Assembly (NCBI RefSeq): GCF_040954645.1
Contig: NC_092813.1
Coordinates: 22,885,235-22,949,234 of the forward strand
Source: Diabrotica undecimpunctata
Lineage: Eukaryota; Arthropoda; Insecta; Coleoptera; Chrysomelidae
Reading direction: 5' to 3'
DNA: 64,000 nt
A model generated the notes under the pieces. That model made no database searches and was not told the DNA's origin. It worked only from the letters and a program-made list of their open reading frames with translations. A program made the translations under genes and the position numbers. Shown one piece after another: positions 23,931 to 34,075 of the stretch. Position 1 is the stretch's first letter, and each line of letters opens with the position of its first letter.

Positions 23931-24253
23931 CTGTTGCTTTAGCTGTTGTTTCTTTCACAGTTTTAAAGGAATCTGCTTCAAGCTTAAAATTTTTGAAATA
24001 ATTACACATTATATAATTATGATCTCACGAGATTATCCATTAATAACAGAATTAGTCTTTCTATTACTTTCTAAAGCCATAATTTAAAGAAACTGCCACA
24101 AACACACTTAACTATCCAAAATAATAAGAAATCTGAAAAATAACAGCCGCACTTCACTTTTGTGTTACGCACCTGACTACTGGGAGGAGACTGATGACAA
24201 CCACCTAATCCACCCCAAGCGGACTTCAATTTTGGGTTTGTGCGCCTCGCCAA
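23931..24253 (-). other. two exon-like minus-strand segments of unknown origin
   Basis: 24253-24173 reads from an ATG (MARRTNPKLKSAWGG) to a possible donor CAG/GTGCGT. 24009-23931 reads MCNYFKNFKLEADSFKT and onward to a good donor ACAG/GTAAGT at 23930. Neither shows a recognisable domain, and no acceptor links them convincingly. They might be exons of an unknown gene or element, or chance. Confidence 0.15.
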
Positions 24254-24729
24254 CTTAAGTGGCGTTGACAGTAAGTCGATAAAACCTCACCAGCTACAGA
24301 AGGTCATGTAAGATGCCCCCATTTTCAGTTTTTATTAATCAACAAATTGACAGTCTATTGCATTTACCTTTATAAATACCATGAGGATAGTTTTTTAATA
24401 CGGATGTCCTTCCAATGTTTTATGTGGCCATACAATGTTTTTAACAACTTTTTATGTAAGTAGTAAAAAACCAGCGTGTTCTGTCTATATATTTAAATTT
24501 TAACTTACTTGTTTTTTAATATTGGTATTTTTACTCTCTCTTTTAGTAAACTGATGATGGAATAATTCAATTCCGAAAAGATCTTCTTTAAAATAAAAAT
24601 TTTAAGCTTTTAATAAGCATTTTTTATACCTTAATACACACGAACACCACGTGCTTTGTATTCAACAGTTATACTAGCCACTCCTGGATATCTCCACTTC
24701 ATGGTTTGTTCCAGTTTTACTTTTAATTT
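24250..24729 (+). mobile_element. Penelope terminal repeat, inverted relative to 13893-14286
   Basis: From GTAAGTCGATAAAACC (about 24269) to CACCACGTGCTTTG (about 24658) the sequence is a close inverse copy of 13893-14286, including the ATGTGGCCATACAATG and hammerhead segments. It forms the right boundary of the 10.8 kb block inserted into the LINE. Confidence 0.85.
24541..24600 (+). ncRNA. minimal hammerhead ribozyme motif (Penelope terminus)
   Basis: CTGATGATGG at 24551-24560 is followed by stem II GGAAT/ATTCC and GAAA at 24575-24578. A palindrome AAGATCTT follows and then TTTA, which can pair with the TAAA upstream. The same motif as in the copy at 13950-14010, in inverse orientation. Confidence 0.65.
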
Positions 24730-25070
24730 TAAACCATATTCAGCGCAGGGCTTACATAAATATAACAGGTAGCATGAAAACAACACTAACTGCTGCAATG
24801 GAGTCGGTCATTGGCATCACGCCTCTAGACATACAGTGTAGGTAAAAGTTTATGGTCGGGATGGTAAAATTTAACAGGATATCTAACGCAGATATAAAAT
24901 CATATTTTCGGCGAACAGACAAAGATAACAATCATATTTCTCCTTGGTCTCCCCTCCATATTTCTTATTGCTGCCCATTGCCCAGTAGTAAGACGATTAG
25001 TTCCGATGAGTTTCGATTAGTTCCGGTTAGTTCCGATCAGAGATATTTTTCATATCTCTGGTTCCGATCC
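24730..25070 (+). mobile_element. I/jockey-type LINE, right half
   Basis: Starts with the second copy of TAAACCATATTCA and reads AYINITGSMKTT, then AAMESVIGITPLDIQC, the thumb block that follows LNHIQ in this LINE group. Beyond about 24840 there is a stop and a less clear continuation to about 25070. Confidence 0.7.
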
Positions 25071-25946
25071 TAAGAAACTAGAGGTGGGTCGTTGACATTT
25101 TTATCAGAACCGTTTTTCGTAAACTGTAACTAGTTGATTGTTTATCAGTAGTTTCAAATAAGCGAGTACACAAAAACATATTGGCTATTATATTGAAAGA
25201 AACTAACGAAGGATATATTTATTATAACTTAAAAAATAAATTAAACAATACAAATAGTACTTACATTTACATGACACATTATTAAATCGCGAATCGTCTA
25301 AATTGACATTTAAAAACATACGTTTTTCCACTTTTCTTGTTGTTTCTTCTTTTGTTTAAAAATAAACCAGATTTTGAACATATATGTTCACAATGAACAG
25401 ATTTTGTTACAATAATACACTATTTTATGAATATAGTGGTTAAGTTAGGATATACATGGCGATGGTTTTTCCACCACTGTAATGGACAGTTCCAATCACC
25501 GTTCGAAATTTTTTGTGGTTAATATCATTAGACAAATACATGTCGACTTCTTTTATATCTCTAGATACAGGTGTATGTTTAGATGAGTCATGTCCAATAA
25601 ATTCATCAAAAATACACCATGGACTTAAGTCATCTTTATCAGTTTCTTTTTCTTGTACTGGTTGATTTTCACTAGTACAATCTTCTTTTTCTTTTTTTAT
25701 AGAAGTAACCAGCTTCTTAACTCTTTCTTTTGTTTTTTATAACTAGGTATTCTGATGAATGAATGAGTGTCGATTTACGATTGATCTGCATTTTCGATTT
25801 CAAATCTTTATTGATAGTTCGTCAAAGGATTTATTTATTGTAAATATTCAATTATGAATTATTTTTCTTAGTCAAAATTATTGACCTAGTATAAGAATAA
25901 TAATTTTATTTTCAAAAAATGCGCATTTGTAGAAGATGCAGCTTTT

Positions 25947-26985
25947 ATGGTCCACTTTCTGAATATTGCAATGATTGAAACTTCTCCTGACGTATTTCTG
26001 TCCGTTTCGACTACTTCTACTACAAGTACTGACATACTGCCACCGCCACCCAAGCGTCAAAAGGTGATGGATACTTCCATTAATAAAAATATTAGTTTAA
26101 TACAAAAGAAACAAATAGATATGGATTTAATAAACCTATGCAAATACTCGTTTCATCCGTTTTCCATAGTTGAAGAACGAGCTTTTAAAAAGCTTGCAGG
26201 GTGGATTCCTGGATATAAACGTTATTACGTTATTATTATTATTAAACGATATTACGTCAGGCTCATTACTTCAGGAATGTTATACCAAAACTAAGCAAAT
26301 TATTAGATCACAAGTTGTTAAAGAAGTAGAAAATATCTGTATTACTACTGACCTTTGGACATATCGAGTAACTGAGAGTTACATCGCATTAACAGGACAA
26401 TATTTAACCGAAAATTTTGAATTTAAAACGATTTTATTAGGCTGCTGCCATTTTTCTGGAAACCATAATTCAGAAAAGATCGCTTTTGAAATTAGTGAAA
26501 TTATTTCACTAATTTCAAATTTCAGTTTCTAAAAAAACACATGTCAAAAAAAGTACCTTATCTTTAGAAAGGATTTTAAAGTATCAATTACAACATAACA
26601 AAGTTCCCAAACGGCCAATCCAAGACGTGGAAACTAGGTAGAACTTCACCTATTACATGTTAAAAAGAATGACCAAGTTAGAAGAGGCAATCCGTTCCAC
26701 TTTTGTATTAGTTAATACAGACTTAGACTTGGACCAAATCTAAATAATGAAGACTGGATTATTTTTTCTCAATTTTCCCAAATTTTACGGCCTTTTAAAG
26801 AAATAACAAGTACAATGAGTGGCAAAAAATACTTGAAGGGTAGTTCAGTGATTGTTATGGTACGCTGCCTTCAAGAATCTTGCAATAAAATTTTAGCAAA
26901 CGGTAACCTTACATCCATAGTATCCAACGTACTACAATTACTAATATCGGGTTTAGCAAAAAGTATTGTAAATGTAAACAGATGT
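25947..26985 (+). pseudogene. hAT (ZBED-like) transposase relic
   Basis: The plus strand reads MDLINLCKYSFHPFSIVEER near 26120-26180. Then, after a frameshift, SQVVKEVENICITTDLW (near 26300) with the catalytic-type TTD block, then VTESYIALTGQYL, LGCCHFSGNH and a stop at 26530. Further pieces follow: NKVPKRPIQDVETR with the Trp of the RW motif lost, KRMTKLEEAIRSTF, and FSQILRPFKEITSTMSG. The central catalytic region between the two halves and the C-terminal dimerisation domain are missing. Inactive; in the family this enzyme mobilises hAT elements. Confidence 0.8.
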
Positions 26986-27317
26986 TAAAAATCTGGTTTA
27001 ATTTTTAATAAAAGAAGAACACGGTTAACAAGAAATAAAGTAGAAAAACTTACGTTTTTAAATGTCAATTTAGACGATTCGCGATTTAATAATAACGTGT
27101 AATGTAAATGTAAGTACGATTTACTATTTGTATTGTTTAGTTTAGTTTTCAAGTTATAATAAATATATCCTTCATTAGTTTCTTTTACTTCAATAAATAT
27201 ACACATAAACGATAATAGCCATTATGTTTGTTTATGCAGGTACTCTCTTACTTGAAACTACTGTTAAACAATCATAGTTATTGTTTACGAAAATCGGTTT
27301 AGTCGCGTTAAGAGCGT

Positions 27318-27612
27318 AGACGCAAAATTTCAGGCCAACGCTTTTTAAATCTATTAATTTTTTTCGAATCCTGAGAAAACTAACAAATATTTTTGAAAAA
27401 TTTAAACGCAGAATGAAAGGTGACATTATTGCCGAGGGCCGAAATAAACACAAAGTTTTTTTGAATGAGATACTTAAAATTCAAAATCATTCTAAATTTT
27501 CTCTTTTTTCGCCCCTGTAACTTATTAAAATAAACATAATAGAAGTTTTCAGAGACTTTTAAATTTTTCAAAAATATTTATAAGTTTTCTCAGGATTCGA
27601 AAAAAAAAGAAT
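27318..27612. mobile_element. MITE copy 2, nested in the hAT right arm
   Basis: Shares with the MITE at 21514 the inverted blocks CGAATCCTGAGAAAAC / GTTTTCTCAGGATTCG, the ATTTTTGAAAAATTTAAA block and the core TTTTCTCTTTT..CGCCCCTGTAAC. The outermost part of its right repeat is lacking. Its position splits the hAT arm from the hAT terminus at 27614-27623. Confidence 0.75.
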
Positions 27613-27623
27613 GCCCACCTCTA

Positions 27624-28519
27624 CTCGTTCGTTACCTGTGTTCCTACTTTGATTGGGTGCTTTGACTACGCGACATGAGACGTTGCCAAATAATTTCGTA
27701 TGAAGGTTTATTTATTGTGGAGTTATATGCATTTTATTATTTTTATTGGAAATAAGGCACAATGTGACTTTAAAATAAGCTTATTTTGATGTTTAGATTT
27801 TTAATTCGGAAATCGTACTTAAAATACGAAACATTAATAAATTTTATTTACATTAAACGATTTCCGAAGTGGAAATCAAAATGTTAAATTAAACTTATTG
27901 TAAAGAAAAATTGTGGCAAATTTAAAATAAAAAACAGTAAGCTGCCACTTAAATCAATTCGCCCAAATTTGATTATCTTAGAACGTTGTTAAAATGCTAA
28001 AAAGACAACAGGTCAAATAAAACCAATAAGTTTGGCAACGTTGAACTTCTCCTCTTTTCTTAGTTCCACTAATGCTATTTCGACGATATAATGGGCTGAC
28101 CTAATATACCTATCTCTTTTTAAATAGGTGTTTCTTACTCCATCTCACATAAGGTCCATACCGACCATAAACTTTTACCTACACTGTATGTTACAGAGCT
28201 GGCGCTGGTAACAATGATGCAACTGTGCTCAGTTGGTGCAAACCTTGATGTAGGAATGAGATATTTAAGAACTCGTTTTTGGCGAGGAGAGCTGGATGCA
28301 CTGCCTCTGCTACAGACAGACTGTGACTCAATTAAGCTAAAGTTGGTCTTTGACAAACCCTACAGAATCTAAACAGGACAGTATAGGGAGAAAAACGTGG
28401 CAAATGTGTATTGCATGGCTCCAAAATGGGGGAAGGCTCAGGATTCGGGATATACTCAAGATCACTGAATCTAAGAATAAAGTGGGGTATGAGCAAAAAT
28501 GGACTAGCTAGCAACAGAA
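27624..28519. other. no gene recognised
   Basis: AT-rich to 28100. Then at 28140-28360 lies a GC-richer patch with a plus-strand stretch reading ELALVTMMQLCSVGANLDVG and a minus-strand frame of 73 codons. Neither matches a family I know. Confidence 0.3.
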
Positions 28520-28893
28520 ATGGACTTCTGGAGAAGAGCATAAGGCAAATCAAGAAGAGATCGTATACCAAATGAAAGAATACGAGAAATGAATAATAAG
28601 AAATGAAAAGTGATGGGAGTCAAGCATACAATAGTTGATGACATAAAAACAAAACAGTTAATATGGTACGGCCATGTACAGAGAATGCCAGATGACAGGA
28701 TTCCGAAACAGATTTTGACGTGTACACCATAAGGAAGAAGAAAAAAAAAAGGCCGAGAAGAAGCTGGAGAGAGGGAATTGAAAAAGAACTAGAGGAAAGA
28801 GAAATTCCTCCAGGCCTATGGTTAAATAGAGAAGAATGGCGGTTAGGAGTCGAAAGGCGTCGGAGAACGCTGTAAACCGATAGTAGTAGTAGT
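28520..28893 (+). mobile_element. RTE-type LINE 3' end fragment
   Basis: The plus strand reads the C-terminal block TIVDDIKTKQLIWYGHVQRM, then GRRKKKRPRRSWREGIEKEL and REEWRLGVERRRRTL, ending at TAA 28873. A (TAG)n tail (about 28879-28891) follows, as in RTE-type LINEs with short tandem 3' tails. No RT remains. Confidence 0.8.
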
Positions 28894-29600
28894 ATGAGAA
28901 AAAATGACAGCGTAGTTCAGAGAGAACTGGCTGGTTTCTTCATAGCCACAAAAGAGATAACCCAAAAAGATATAGCCGGGAAAACTATAATAATCTGCAC
29001 AGATAGCATAGAAGCGCTACTAATCTTGAATAGACCACGTGTCACATCAGGGTTAGTAATGGAGTGTTACGAGTCACTAACTCAAGCTTTAGATGGGAAT
29101 ACCATCATCCTAAGGTGGGTTAAAGAATACAATAGGAATAAAGGCAATCGCATTGCTGACCAATTGGCTACGAAGGCGGCAGGTCTAAGACTCTTAAGAC
29201 CTGGGGAACTTTTTGGTTGGTCAACTACAATAATCGCGGAAATTTTCAAAACTGGTCATTGTCAACTAAGCCAACACCTCTTTATACTGGGGCTAGTAGA
29301 CAGACTTCTATGCAGGAAGTATAACGGAGAAGACGAAACTGTATAGCATGTCCTATGTGAATGCCTGGAGTTATCATTACTACGAGAGTACGCGTTCGGC
29401 GAGTCCTGGCCCACACCTTTCCACAAAAGCAAGATGTCCCCTGGCGATTTGTCCACCTTCCTAGAAATGGCAAGATAAACAATGAGCTAAGGACGACAGC
29501 TCCCTGGGAGGATGCACAATGGGTCAATTGTGGCCTTAGTGCTGTGGAACTTCACTCGCCCTCCCCTACAGATACAGATACAGATGTGTTCTAATTAATT
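28894..29600 (+). mobile_element. RNase H-bearing LINE 3' end (I/R1 type)
   Basis: 28894-29343 reads part of an RNase H domain: TIIICTDSIEALLIL with one catalytic Asp, ILRWVKEYNRNKGNRIADQL with GNRIAD as the last Asp motif, then CRKYNGEDETV before a stop at 29344. The frame continues with HVLCECLEL, the C-terminal Cys/His motif. The first of these motifs lacks its expected upstream TDGS block, so the copy is 5'-truncated inside RNase H. The 3' end carries three ACAGAT repeats (about 29570-29585). Confidence 0.75.
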
Positions 29601-30050
29601 TTTTTAATTAAATTTTGGTTTTAGTTTTTTTTTGGCTTTCCACCAAAGCTTATTTAGTTTAGCTTTAAAATATGCTCCGTTTTTTTATTTAAGTGAATTT
29701 ATAAAGATGTTTTACTGTTAATCTTTCACTTTTGAAGTCAGTTGGTTTTTTTGCTTCCTCTTTTGTTTTCTATAATAATTTTTATAATATATCTATAAAC
29801 TCTGCTTTGTATATTACTGACAAGATCTCACAAGTTCTCAAAATTATTGTTTAAATAATATAGTTCTTCCCTTACACCGTAAATTCTTTTACATATTAAT
29901 AAAAATTGTAAACAAAAAGCTTTATTTAAGGTTTACCTCGAATACAAAATAAATTCATTAGTTATACTTTATATATTAAAACAAGTATAAAATGTCTTAT
30001 TTTAGTTCTTAACATATTTGTGGTTATTTTAAATATTTAAAAATACTCAC
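29601..30050. other. Mctp intron, no element recognised
   Basis: AT-rich sequence directly downstream of the Mctp exon at 30051-30258 on the minus strand. No further exon was recognised between here and the left edge. Confidence 0.4.
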
Positions 30051-30258
30051 CAACATCTCATCGTCTGGAATTCTCGACAAAAGGTCGAGAATTTCATTAT
30101 TGGGCACTGAATAAGGTCTCAATATCCTTCTAAAGAATTTGTTAATACCCCATAACATTAGTAAGTACCTAATTGGCAAGATGTACAAATCTACCGTTGC
30201 TACAACCAGCAGGAATATGGCTATGCAGGATAAGTAAGGAACTGTGAAGTTGAACATA
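30051..30258 (-). CDS. Mctp: Mctp exon: C-terminal transmembrane region
   Basis: Coding exon of a multiple C2 and transmembrane domain protein, an ER/endosome-anchored calcium sensor. The minus strand has acceptor TTTTCAG/T at 30259 and donor TTG/GTGAGT at 30050. The exon reads MFNFTVPYLSCIAIFLLVVA, a hydrophobic hairpin ending PIRYLLMLWGINKFFR, then LRPYSVPNNEILDLLSRIPD and DDEML. This is the second membrane segment and conserved tail of Mctp. The first base completes the Asn codon begun in the preceding exon, and the exon ends in phase 0, so at least one more coding exon must lie to the left. None was recognised in the window. Confidence 0.92.
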
Positions 30259-30777
30259 CTGAAAATGAATTAAAAATTATTAAAATATATTTTTAGAAAT
30301 ATTCTAACACGTAACAAAGATTTGATAAAAAAGAAAAAATTACTAAACTAAATTTATATTGTTTGCTTCAGTAAAATTAAATTGGTAAATTTTAATGGTA
30401 AATTTAATCTATATTAGGTACATAAAATACGAGTACCTTATTTGTGGTATCAGCAATAAATCCAGGTTTTAGACATTTTTTAAGTAAATACTACAAAGAA
30501 CTTGGTTTAGTTCAATCTACATTGTGAGCTATTCATTTCAGGCAATGTTCTTTAAATCCAATATACCTATATTGCTAGATGAATAATTCAAAACCAAACA
30601 AAAATGCAATAAATCCCAATTTAAGACTAGGCAAACTGACATAAATTCATCTTATTTAACCAAACTGCAATAAATGCTTGAAATAATATCTTTGTGAAAG
30701 TTTTGTTTAGTTTGCGCAAATTACCAAAAGATGACAATCACAGTTTTATTCCTCTTTTTCTTCTATTTTATTATGTA

Positions 30778-32861
30778 CAGTGTGACCCATTTAGATTGGA
30801 AACACCTCTATAAAATTTGAAGTTGTTAACCGATTTTAACCAAATTTTTTTTTTAATGTCATGTAATAAAAGGTCTATTGCAGGACAAAATAGGAAATAT
30901 TGAGTTAAATTTTCAGGGCAGTCTACGATACTTTTTCTTCGTCTAAAATTAAGAATTTGTATTAGCGATTTTTTTATTAAAAAAATTTCTACGCCACTCG
31001 ATTTAAAGTGGCTTCAAATAGCTATGACAGAAATTTCATTAAAATATATTTATTAATAACGAAGTTATGACAACTTAAAATTTTAAAACTCACTAAGCTG
31101 CGTGTCAAAAAAGAACACCCTGTATCAACAGATAACCATAAAACTAATTATTTTTCAAATAATTTTAATAATAAACCACTACTATAGACAAAAAAATGTT
31201 TAAAATAGCATAAAAATTTAATGCAAGTAACGCACTTACATTATTATTAACTTTACATGCTACAACTTAAATCTCAGTTGCCATGACAACGATATTACTG
31301 TTTGATATTATTTGTGTCATACAAATTTCAGTGCTAGCATAAATTTATGCATAATATCTGCAACAATATTTACTTCAAATTCTTTTAATAATATTTTGTG
31401 TCATGGCTGCAAGATTAAGTTTGAGAGAAAAAATTGAAATTATACGTCTTTTGGGAGATAACGATAGAAGTGCCAGGGGAGTTTGTACAATATTTAATGA
31501 CAGACATGTGAATCGTCCTAATATTATAGCTGCGGTACGGTAAACAAAATAAATAGAATATTTAATGAATATGGTGCAGTATCAAAATTAATTTTAAAAA
31601 ATAACCCGTTACAAAGAAGAAGAGGAAATGATAAAATCATTTTAGATCATTTCAGAAATAACCCTAATGCCAGTTTAAGGAATGCCAGTTTATATTTGAA
31701 TGTGCCTCGAGAGAGTATTCGACGATGTCTTAAGGTAAATAATATTAAACCTTACAAACCAAAATTCTTACACACATTACAAGAAGGCGACGAAGCAAAA
31801 CGTTTAGAATATTGTTTATGGGCCCAAGGGAAATTATTAAACAATATAAATTTTCTAAAAAAACGCGTTGTTTACCGACGAAGCCACTTTCACTACAAAA
31901 GGAATAGTATCATTACAGAATTGTCGCTATTGGACAGCAGATAATCCCCATTGGGTAATAAACTGTAAAAGCCAGTATTCTCAAAAAATCAATGTCTGGT
32001 GTGGTATAATACTGAACGAGCGAGTTATTGGTCCTTTCTTTTTTAAAGAAAACTTGAACTCACGGAACTTTTTAGAATTTTTAAACACCGACTTGTGGGA
32101 TGCTATTCATGAGCTTCCAATTAATAAACGATTAAATTTGTATATCCAGTTGGATGGGTGTTCTGTTCGTTACGCCAGAACCGTGAAGCAATGGTTAAAT
32201 GAAAATTTTCCGAACCGTTGGAGAGGCCAGGGTAGTCCGTTGATAGATTGGCCACCCAGATCTCACAATTTTAGACTTCTTTCTCTGGGGAGTTATCAAA
32301 CAAAAAGTTTACCAAACCCGTGCAAGAGACGAAAACGAATTTCGTGCAAGAATTCGACAGGCATGTGCAGAAATTACTCCCCAACAACTAAGAAATTTGA
32401 TTAGAAATATTCATAAACGCTACGACAAATGTATCCAATTAGATGGTGGATTGGTAGAGGCAACTAGGATTAAACTAAAATTATGTTTCTATGTTTCTGT
32501 TAATACAGAATGTTTTTTTAACGTTAATACAGAGTGTTTTTTTCTTAGTGAGTTTTAAAATTTTAAGTTGTCATAAGTTTGTTATTAATAAATATATCTT
32601 AATGAAATTTTTGTCATAGCTATTTGAAGCCACTCTAAATCCAGTGGCGTAGAAATTTTTTTAATAAAAAAATCGCTAATACAAATTCTCCATTTTCGAC
32701 GAAGAAAAAGTATCGTAGAATGCCCTGAAAATTTAACTAAATATTTCATATTTTGTCCCGCAATAAACCTTTTATTACATGACTTTAAAAAAAATTTGGT
32801 TAAAATTGGTTAACAACTTCAAATTTTATAGAGGTGTTTCCAATCTAAATGGGTCACACTG
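30778..32861 (+). mobile_element. mariner-like element with about 350-bp inverted repeats and TA duplication
   Basis: Left end CAGTGTGACCCATTTAGATT from 30778; right end, inverse of the same, ends at 32861. TA flanks both sides. Similarity of the ends continues to about 31125 on the left and 32529 on the right, so the repeats are about 350 bp, very long for this superfamily. The element encodes a broken transposase on the plus strand. Confidence 0.9.
31403..32515 (+). pseudogene. mariner-like transposase (DD41D-like), disrupted
   Basis: Starts MAARLSLREKIEIIRLLGDN, a helix-turn-helix region. After a frameshift near 31540 come SKLILKNNPLQRRRGN and a second helix-turn-helix (NASLRNASLYLNVPRESIRR). 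After another shift near 31866 come LFTDEATF (first Asp), INVWCGIILNERVIGPFFF and LYIQLDGCSVRYAR (second Asp). A short deletion near 32268, probably one copy of a CCAGATCT repeat, shifts the frame just before LDFFLWGVIKQKVYQ (third Asp). Restoring register by counting gives about 41-42 residues between second and third Asp, like DD41D groups such as rosa or VISITOR. Three frameshifts make it inactive. Confidence 0.8.
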
Positions 32862-32949
32862 TATAAGAATGTATTTTGTTACTTAGGTATTTTATAGAGA
32901 GTTGTTTGTTTGTACAGTTGGATCAGACACTGCATGTTAATTTACTAAA

Positions 32950-33167
32950 ATGGAAGACGTTATATCTAGTATTTGTGTAAAAGATGGTAACAAGGGAAGT
33001 CGAAAGAGAATGGCTAAAGTGTCTAAAAGATCGGTTAAAAAAAGTAATAGGTAAAAATAAACTAACATTTATTATTTCGTACGGTTTTAAATGATAATTT
33101 AAATTATTTGTAGTTATGAAGATAAAGATTCGTTAGTAAAGAAGTTTAAGAGGCCTGTAATCATTCA
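32950..33167 (+). other. candidate small spliced gene, cut by a LINE
   Basis: An ATG in good context (AAAATGG) opens a 101-nt exon reading MEDVISSICVKDGNKGSRKR and a lysine-rich end, to AATAG/GTAAAA at 33050. A 63-nt AT-rich GT-AG intron follows (33051-33113). The next exon continues in phase as SYEDKDSLVKKFKRPVII. There an RTE LINE entered. The duplicated target shows that the original frame would have run on for about five codons to a double stop. The product is a basic peptide of about 57 residues with no family I recognise. It may be a small host gene, a gene 5' end, or part of an unknown element. Confidence 0.35.
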
Positions 33168-33603
33168 GGTCTTCTTCTTGATATGCCTATCCGTTACGAA
33201 TGTTGGCGACCATCATGGTAATCTTTATCTTATCTGCAGCAGCGCGGAAAAGCTGAATAGATGTTGTATTGAACCAGATTCTAAGGTTCTTTAACCAAGA
33301 TGTTCTTCTTCTTTCTGGACCTCGTTTTCCAAATATTTTTTCTTGCAGGATGGCTTGAAGGAGAGCATATCTGGATTCACTCCGCATAATATGTCCGAAG
33401 AACTGTAACTTTCGAGATTTGATGCTGGCCAGTATCTCCCGGCTCTTATTCATTCTTCTGAGGACCTCCTCATTTGTGAGTCGGCCAGTCCACGGGATCT
33501 TAAGCATTTTCCGATATAGCCACATCTCAAATGCTTCCAGTTTTCTGCACATATCTGCGTTCAAGGTCCACGATTCAACACCATAAAAAAGGACAGAGAA
33601 GAC
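33168..33603 (-). mobile_element. 5'-truncated RTE-type LINE with exact 11-bp target duplication
   Basis: GTAATCATTCA occurs at 33157-33167 and 33604-33614, flanking a 436-bp LINE 3' end. The minus-strand frame is open for about 140 codons: VFSVLFYGVESWTLN, then LEAFEMWLYRKMLKIPW, LQFFGHIMRSESRYALLQAI, WLKNLRIWFN and a stop at 33187. The intact frame and exact duplication mark a recent insertion. The 3' end is AAGAAGAAG-rich rather than poly(A). Confidence 0.9.
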
Positions 33604-33774
33604 GTAATCATTCATTTACGCTACGGATGATAAATGAGAGCAAAATACAAAACTTAAAACTGTTCTAACAAAGACCTATGTCCTGTGGCGTATTTGTTCT
33701 ATCGTATAAATACCTTTCATAGTATCTACGAATTAGTTAAAAATAATAAATTGATATTAGGTCGAATGCTCGAA

Positions 33775-34075
33775 TAAATGAACTTTGATCAAACGAAAGG
33801 CAGATATCGAGCACAGTTTATTAATTAAATCTTGTCCAAGTACTTTCGCTTCCTTTTAGCCGTTTAAAAAAAAAAATTAAAATTTTAAACTGGTCGTCCT
33901 TGTGTCGTGTAGTGTAATGTACAATTTTATGTTTATGATATTCTCAACAGATTGTTGGATAGGCCAAAATTGACAAAATGCCCCTGAAGATGCTCTAGGA
34001 AACGAAAGTACTTGGGTAATATTGAATTAATAAACTGTGCTCGATATCTGCCTTTCATTTGATCAAAGTTAAAAA
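33775..34075. repeat. Penelope-derived inverted repeat pair
   Basis: The left arm AACTTTGATCAAACGAAAGG (33781 on), continuing through CAGATATCGAGCACAGTTTA, is mirrored at 34025-34071. Both arms also contain CCAAGTACTTTCG / CGAAAGTACTTGG. The inner right half carries a Penelope-type hammerhead-like motif at 33981-34015. Confidence 0.8.
33981..34020 (+). ncRNA. hammerhead-like motif (degenerate)
   Basis: CCTGAAGAT, a weakened stem II (GCTCTAGGAAAC), then GAAA followed by the palindromic AAGTACTT. CTGAAGA plus GAAA at this spacing is the Penelope hammerhead layout. Loss of stem II pairing suggests it no longer folds. Confidence 0.5.

Larger units (their letters stand above)
25079..27623 (+). 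mobile_element. hAT DNA transposon with long inverted ends
   Basis: The left end TAGAGGTGGGTCGTTGAC and the inverse of the right end TAGAGGTGGGCATTC match. Long inverted arms follow: 25120-25385 mirrors about 26990-27295, for example ATCGCGAATCGTCTAAATTG near 25284 and its inverse near 27075. The right arm is interrupted by a MITE (27318-27612). No 8-bp target duplication could be confirmed. The interior carries a broken hAT transposase. Confidence 0.8.

Noticed and set aside
24071..24253. Minus-strand frame MARRTNPKLKSAWGG as a host first exon
   Set aside because: No acceptor or downstream partner could be shown; listed only as a low-confidence exon-like segment.
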